Below, piece after piece: positions 60,909 through 64,000 of a stretch of DNA of 64,000 nt. The notes below the pieces were generated by a model, which was not told the origin of the DNA, did not search any database, and was given only the letters and a program-made list of their open reading frames with translations. Source of the DNA: Marinomonas ostreistagni. Its GTDB lineage: Bacteria; Pseudomonadota; Gammaproteobacteria; Pseudomonadales; Marinomonadaceae. Made by a program: the position numbers and the translations under genes. The first letter of the stretch is position 1, and each line of letters begins with the position of its first letter. The DNA lies in NCBI RefSeq assembly GCF_016888445.1, contig NZ_JAFEKF010000003.1:1-64000 (forward strand), given 5' to 3'.

Positions 60909-62831
60909 TTACAGCTTAAAGCGGGTTAGATTTTGCTTCAGCTCTTGCGCCAGCTGACTGATTTGTTGGCTTTGCTGTTGTGAATGTTGTGCTTCATCGT
61001 AAGTGCTTTGCGCCGCAGAACTTAGTTCTTCGGTGTTGCCACGGATCTGAGTGGCGGCCACGCTTTGCTCTTCGGTCGCGGCGGCGACATTGCTAATGCC
61101 TTCGGCCATTTGTGCCATGGCGCTGTTGATTTGCGCTAACAGCTCGCCAGCGTCAGTGGTTTGTTTGACGCTCAGCTCAACTTGGTTGCGACCGTCTTCC
61201 ATGGTTGTAACCGCCGAACGGCTGCCTTCTTGAAGGCGGCTGACAACCCCTTGAATCTCTTCGGTTGATTGTTGCGTACGCTGTGCCAGCACGCGAACTT
61301 CATCCGCCACTACCGCAAAGCCGCGCCCTTGTTCACCCGCACGAGCCGCTTCGATCGCAGCGTTCAAGGCCAGTAGGTTAGTTTGCTCTGCGATCTCATT
61401 GATGACATTCACGACGTCACCAATGTTGGTGGTGGAGTTACGCACTTCCTCGATAGTCTGTGCTGCACGCTCAAACGAAGTTGATAGACTGGCGACGGTG
61501 CGTTCGACTTCTTTAACCGCTTGGTGACCTTGGTCGGTAATGGTGTTGACCGATACGCTTTGCTCAGACACTTCAGTCGAGCTTGAGGCGACTTCTTCGG
61601 TCGAGGCCGATACTTGCTGGATCGCTGAGGCCACCTCCATGCTGGTCTGAGTGCTCTGTTGAGCACAGGCAATCAAGTTGTTGTTGGCATCTGAAATGCT
61701 GGCAGCAGAGTTGACCAATGCACCGGATGTGTCGTTGATAGAGGCGACTAAGCTCTTGAGATCGTCGCGCATGTTTTGAATCGCCACTTGCACAACATGG
61801 GTTTCGTTTTGACTGGTTGAACTAGCGGATTCTGGGAAGCGGTAGGCTAAATTACCCGAGCCAATTTGCTTCACGCCTTCAGCAATAACGCCGAGGCGTT
61901 TTAGTAAACGATTCACTACTTGCCAAAGAATAAGGCTTAAAATAATCGCCGCAATGGCTGCCACAGAGGCCAATAACCAAACAATCGCCATGACTTCATC
62001 ACGGTATTCATTGGTGTAGGTTTTAATGGTCACGACCCAATCCCAACCATTCACACGATGGAATATCGCTTTAGTTTCTTGGGCTTTGCTGTCTTTACCG
62101 GCGATTAAAGCGGTGTAATAAGTGACGCCGGACTCAGCACTGTAGAGCTTTTTAAAGGCCGCTCTTAGGTCTGGATATAGTTGATAAAAGTTTTTACCCT
62201 CCAGAGTTGGGTGGATCAAAATATCGTTTTCATTGGCGCCGGTATCGGTGACGTATACATAGCCTTCTTTGCCAAACGAAAGTTGCTTCAGGCGCTGTCT
62301 AATAAGCGATTTAATATTTGCTAACGGAACAAATACGCCAATATATTCTTGGCTATTAGGCAAAGGCTTTAACTGAGCGAAGTAGGCAATATTATTAATG
62401 GTGACTTCAGCGGCTTGTCCCGTTAGGTTTTGCTCTGGCGTAAAGCGAGTATCCACACGCATCTGCTGACTGGTAGAAGCTGCAATTAAATAGCCCTGTG
62501 CAGAAGGCTCAAGGATAGCAATCGTGGCCTCATTGGCACTAGCCAGTGCATTGAGCGTTGCTGCGTCAGTATTGCCTGCCAGGGTTAGAGCGGTAGTTAA
62601 GCTGTTGAGCGTGCGTGTTACAGAGCGACTAATTAATTCATGTTCAGCTTCTAGCTGTTTGGCGATCAGCTCGGCTTCGGCTTTTTGGTGGTCAGTAACA
62701 ATACTATTAATACTGTCTTCGACCAACTTGGCGATAATAGAAACTAAGATGACAAAAGTGATAATGATGAGCACCAACGCACTTAAGCTGATTTGGTTGG
62801 GTAAGCGCATCTTACGAACAAAGGATGACAT
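60909..62831 (-). CDS. Methyl-accepting chemotaxis protein with Cache sensor
   Basis: 640 aa paralogue of the neighbouring MCP. Transmembrane helix 1 near residues 17-36; Cache sensor (~40-280) with [20 protein letters not shown] and [20 protein letters not shown]; helix 2 near 286-308; HAMP near 310-360; tip [18 protein letters not shown] near 494. The ATG at 62831 has AAGGAAG nine bases upstream, better than the in-frame TTG at 62840. The membrane-proximal Cache half and the signalling part are very similar to the other MCP, and the distal sensor part is diverged, so the ligands may differ. No Fur-like site is seen upstream. Confidence 0.93.
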   Translation of the reverse strand: MSSFVRKMRLPNQISLSALVLIIITFVILVSIIAKLVEDSINSIVTDHQKAEAELIAKQLEAEHELISRSVTRTLNSLTTALTLAGNTDAATLNALASANEATIAILEPSAQGYLIAASTSQQMRVDTRFTPEQNLTGQAAEVTINNIAYFAQLKPLPNSQEYIGVFVPLANIKSLIRQRLKQLSFGKEGYVYVTDTGANENDILIHPTLEGKNFYQLYPDLRAAFKKLYSAESGVTYYTALIAGKDSKAQETKAIFHRVNGWDWVVTIKTYTNEYRDEVMAIVWLLASVAAIAAIILSLILWQVVNRLLKRLGVIAEGVKQIGSGNLAYRFPESASSTSQNETHVVQVAIQNMRDDLKSLVASINDTSGALVNSAASISDANNNLIACAQQSTQTSMEVASAIQQVSASTEEVASSSTEVSEQSVSVNTITDQGHQAVKEVERTVASLSTSFERAAQTIEEVRNSTTNIGDVVNVINEIAEQTNLLALNAAIEAARAGEQGRGFAVVADEVRVLAQRTQQSTEEIQGVVSRLQEGSRSAVTTMEDGRNQVELSVKQTTDAGELLAQINSAMAQMAEGISNVAAATEEQSVAATQIRGNTEELSSAAQSTYDEAQHSQQQSQQISQLAQELKQNLTRFKL

Positions 62832-63040
62832 ATAAAGCAACTTCCTTATTGGGAGACTACGAGAAGCAAGCTTTATATAGAAGGTCGAAACAGAAAGCTA
62901 TGACAACAATAAGAAAGATTTAAAAATCTATACATTCCTCCTTTTTAAAATAAAAGAAGTATTTAATATGCATGAGCGTGGTTATTTTAATCGTATTTGA
63001 GTGAGGTTTTTAGAGAGGGAATGATGTTTTGTTATTTTAA

Positions 63041-63075
63041 AAATGTCACTGTTTGTAAGCAGTGACATTTTTTTT
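63041..63075. terminator. Terminator after prpD
   Basis: AAATGTCACTG (63041-63051) pairs with CAGTGACATTT (63060-63070). On the minus strand T5 follows, which suits the prpD transcript; on the plus strand eight T follow. Confidence 0.85.
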
Positions 63076-63097
63076 GCTTGTGATGATGGTTCTTTAA

Positions 63098-64000
63098 TTA
63101 AATAACAAACAAATCCATAAAGGTATGCACGGCCGTTTGTTCTAGTGCTGATTGATCTTTACAAAGGCTGAAGATTTGTTGACTACGGCCAGATGGGAAG
63201 CGTGTGGCCAAATTGGCTTTAAACTTCTTCTCAAGCAGTGGGATGCCTTCCTCACGACGACGGCGATGCCCGATCGGGTACTCGACGGATACTTCTTCTG
63301 TTGATGAACCGTCTTTAAAAAATACTTGGATCGCATTGGCAATCGAGCGTTTATCCGCTTCTAAATACTCATTAGTAAAGCGCTCGTCTTCCACGATTTC
63401 CATCTTCTCACGCAGCTCATCAATGATCGGATGATCGGCATGGAAATCATCTTCGTAATGCTCCGCCACCAAGTTACCAAATGCTAATGGTACAGCGGCC
63501 ATGTACTGTAGACAGTGGTCGCGGTCAGCCGCGTTCGCTAGTGGACCGACTTTCGAGATAATACGAATCGCTGATTCATGGGTTCGAATCACAATTTTCT
63601 CGATTTGATCCAAACGGTCTTTCACTTGTGGGTGCAGCGTTACGGCGGCTTCTGCCGCGGTTTGTGCGTGGAACTCCGCTGGGAAGGAAATCTTAAACAG
63701 CACGTTTTCCATCACGTAAGTGCCGTAGTCTTGGGTGAATTTAAACTCCCGATCCTCTGGCGATTTCAGCTGCTGATCTTTGTTGGTTTTGGAGAACGAC
63801 ACATCATAGAAGCCCCACTGCGGTGCGGTTAATACACCTGGAATCCCCATTTCACCGCGCAGCGACATGTCCGCCAAACGTACTGCACGGGAGGTTGCAT
63901 CGCCTGCCGCCCAAGACTTACGTGAGCCTGCGTTGGGCGCATGACGGTAAGTACGCAGCGCTGAGCCATCGACCCATGCTTGTGAAATCGCCGCCATGAT
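63098..64000 (-). CDS. prpD: 2-methylcitrate dehydratase PrpD (C-terminal part)
   Basis: The last 300 residues of PrpD, open to the window edge; the true N-terminus lies outside. Dehydrates 2-methylcitrate to 2-methyl-cis-aconitate in propionate degradation. Matches E. coli Prp[54 protein letters not shown], then [20 protein letters not shown] and [21 protein letters not shown] short insertion ([20 protein letters not shown]) replaces a shorter loop of E. coli. An ATG at 63997 is internal, not a start. Terminates at a strong hairpin. Confidence 0.93.
   Translation of the reverse strand: MMAAISQAWVDGSALRTYRHAPNAGSRKSWAAGDATSRAVRLADMSLRGEMGIPGVLTAPQWGFYDVSFSKTNKDQQLKSPEDREFKFTQDYGTYVMENVLFKISFPAEFHAQTAAEAAVTLHPQVKDRLDQIEKIVIRTHESAIRIISKVGPLANAADRDHCLQYMAAVPLAFGNLVAEHYEDDFHADHPIIDELREKMEIVEDERFTNEYLEADKRSIANAIQVFFKDGSSTEEVSVEYPIGHRRRREEGIPLLEKKFKANLATRFPSGRSQQIFSLCKDQSALEQTAVHTFMDLFVI

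Noticed and set aside
1-64000. Prophage, insertion sequence, integron, CRISPR array or restriction island
   Set aside because: No transposase, integrase, phage or Cas genes, no spaced repeats and no target-site duplications were seen.
1-64000. tRNA genes and riboswitches
   Set aside because: No cloverleaf with TTCGA-type arm was found, including in the 23S-5S spacer, and no intergenic region showed a known riboswitch core.

Overview
The window is chromosomal DNA of a marine-type gammaproteobacterium. It has the 3' end of an rRNA operon, an Entner-Doudoroff branch under HexR, an rpoE-rseABC-mucD envelope-stress operon, EF-P beta-lysylation genes, GlnE, a TRAP dicarboxylate transporter and Cache chemoreceptors. 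Base composition looks even throughout, a little under 50 percent GC by eye. I see no phage, IS, integrase or CRISPR. Gene content resembles Oceanospirillales such as Marinomonas; that placement is inference.

Layout. 1-430: 23S end, 5S, terminator. 0.7-6.8 kb: selO, an MFS transporter convergent with an Lrp/AsnC regulator, purEK, mgsA. 6.8-14.3 kb: central carbon block pyk, gap, edd (divergent from gap across a region with HexR-type operators), putP, hexR. 14.4-17 kb: a small-molecule kinase, ung, ygfZ. 17-25.5 kb: polyol uptake locus with xylulokinase, an AraC regulator and a five-gene operon (binding protein, two permeases, ATPase, mannitol/arabitol-type dehydrogenase). 25.7-28 kb: overlapping sdhE-ygfX, then nadB. 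28.2-32.4 kb: rpoE-rseA-rseB-rseC-mucD. 32.4-35 kb: argA-argE. 35-39 kb: CYTH protein and glnE. 39-46 kb: iron-siderophore locus (TonB receptor, LysR regulator, four-gene ABC importer) with two Fur-box-like sites. 46.2-49.3 kb: a small YjfB-type motility protein behind a sigma-28-type promoter, then epmB, efp, epmA. 49.3-56.5 kb: a DctB/DctD-type two-component pair and a DctPQM TRAP transporter. 56.7-58.7 kb: tmcA. 58.8-62.8 kb: two paralogous Cache chemoreceptors. The window ends inside prpD.

How the parts connect. Polyols taken up by the ABC system are oxidised to ketoses. XylB phosphorylates xylulose, and the HexR-controlled Entner-Doudoroff and lower glycolytic genes take carbon to pyruvate, with mgsA translationally coupled to pyk. 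The iron block is Fur-type regulated. A similar Fur-type site lies in front of one chemoreceptor gene, suggesting that taxis may respond to iron status. Both binding-protein-dependent transport operons have strong RNA hairpins directly after the binding-protein gene, a usual way of making more binding protein than permease.

No clearly novel multi-gene system was found. The most unusual items are the iron-linked chemoreceptor promoter, the sigma-28-driven small protein, the GAFTDA variant in the sigma-54 activator, the enlarged DctM and the LysR gene inside a siderophore locus.
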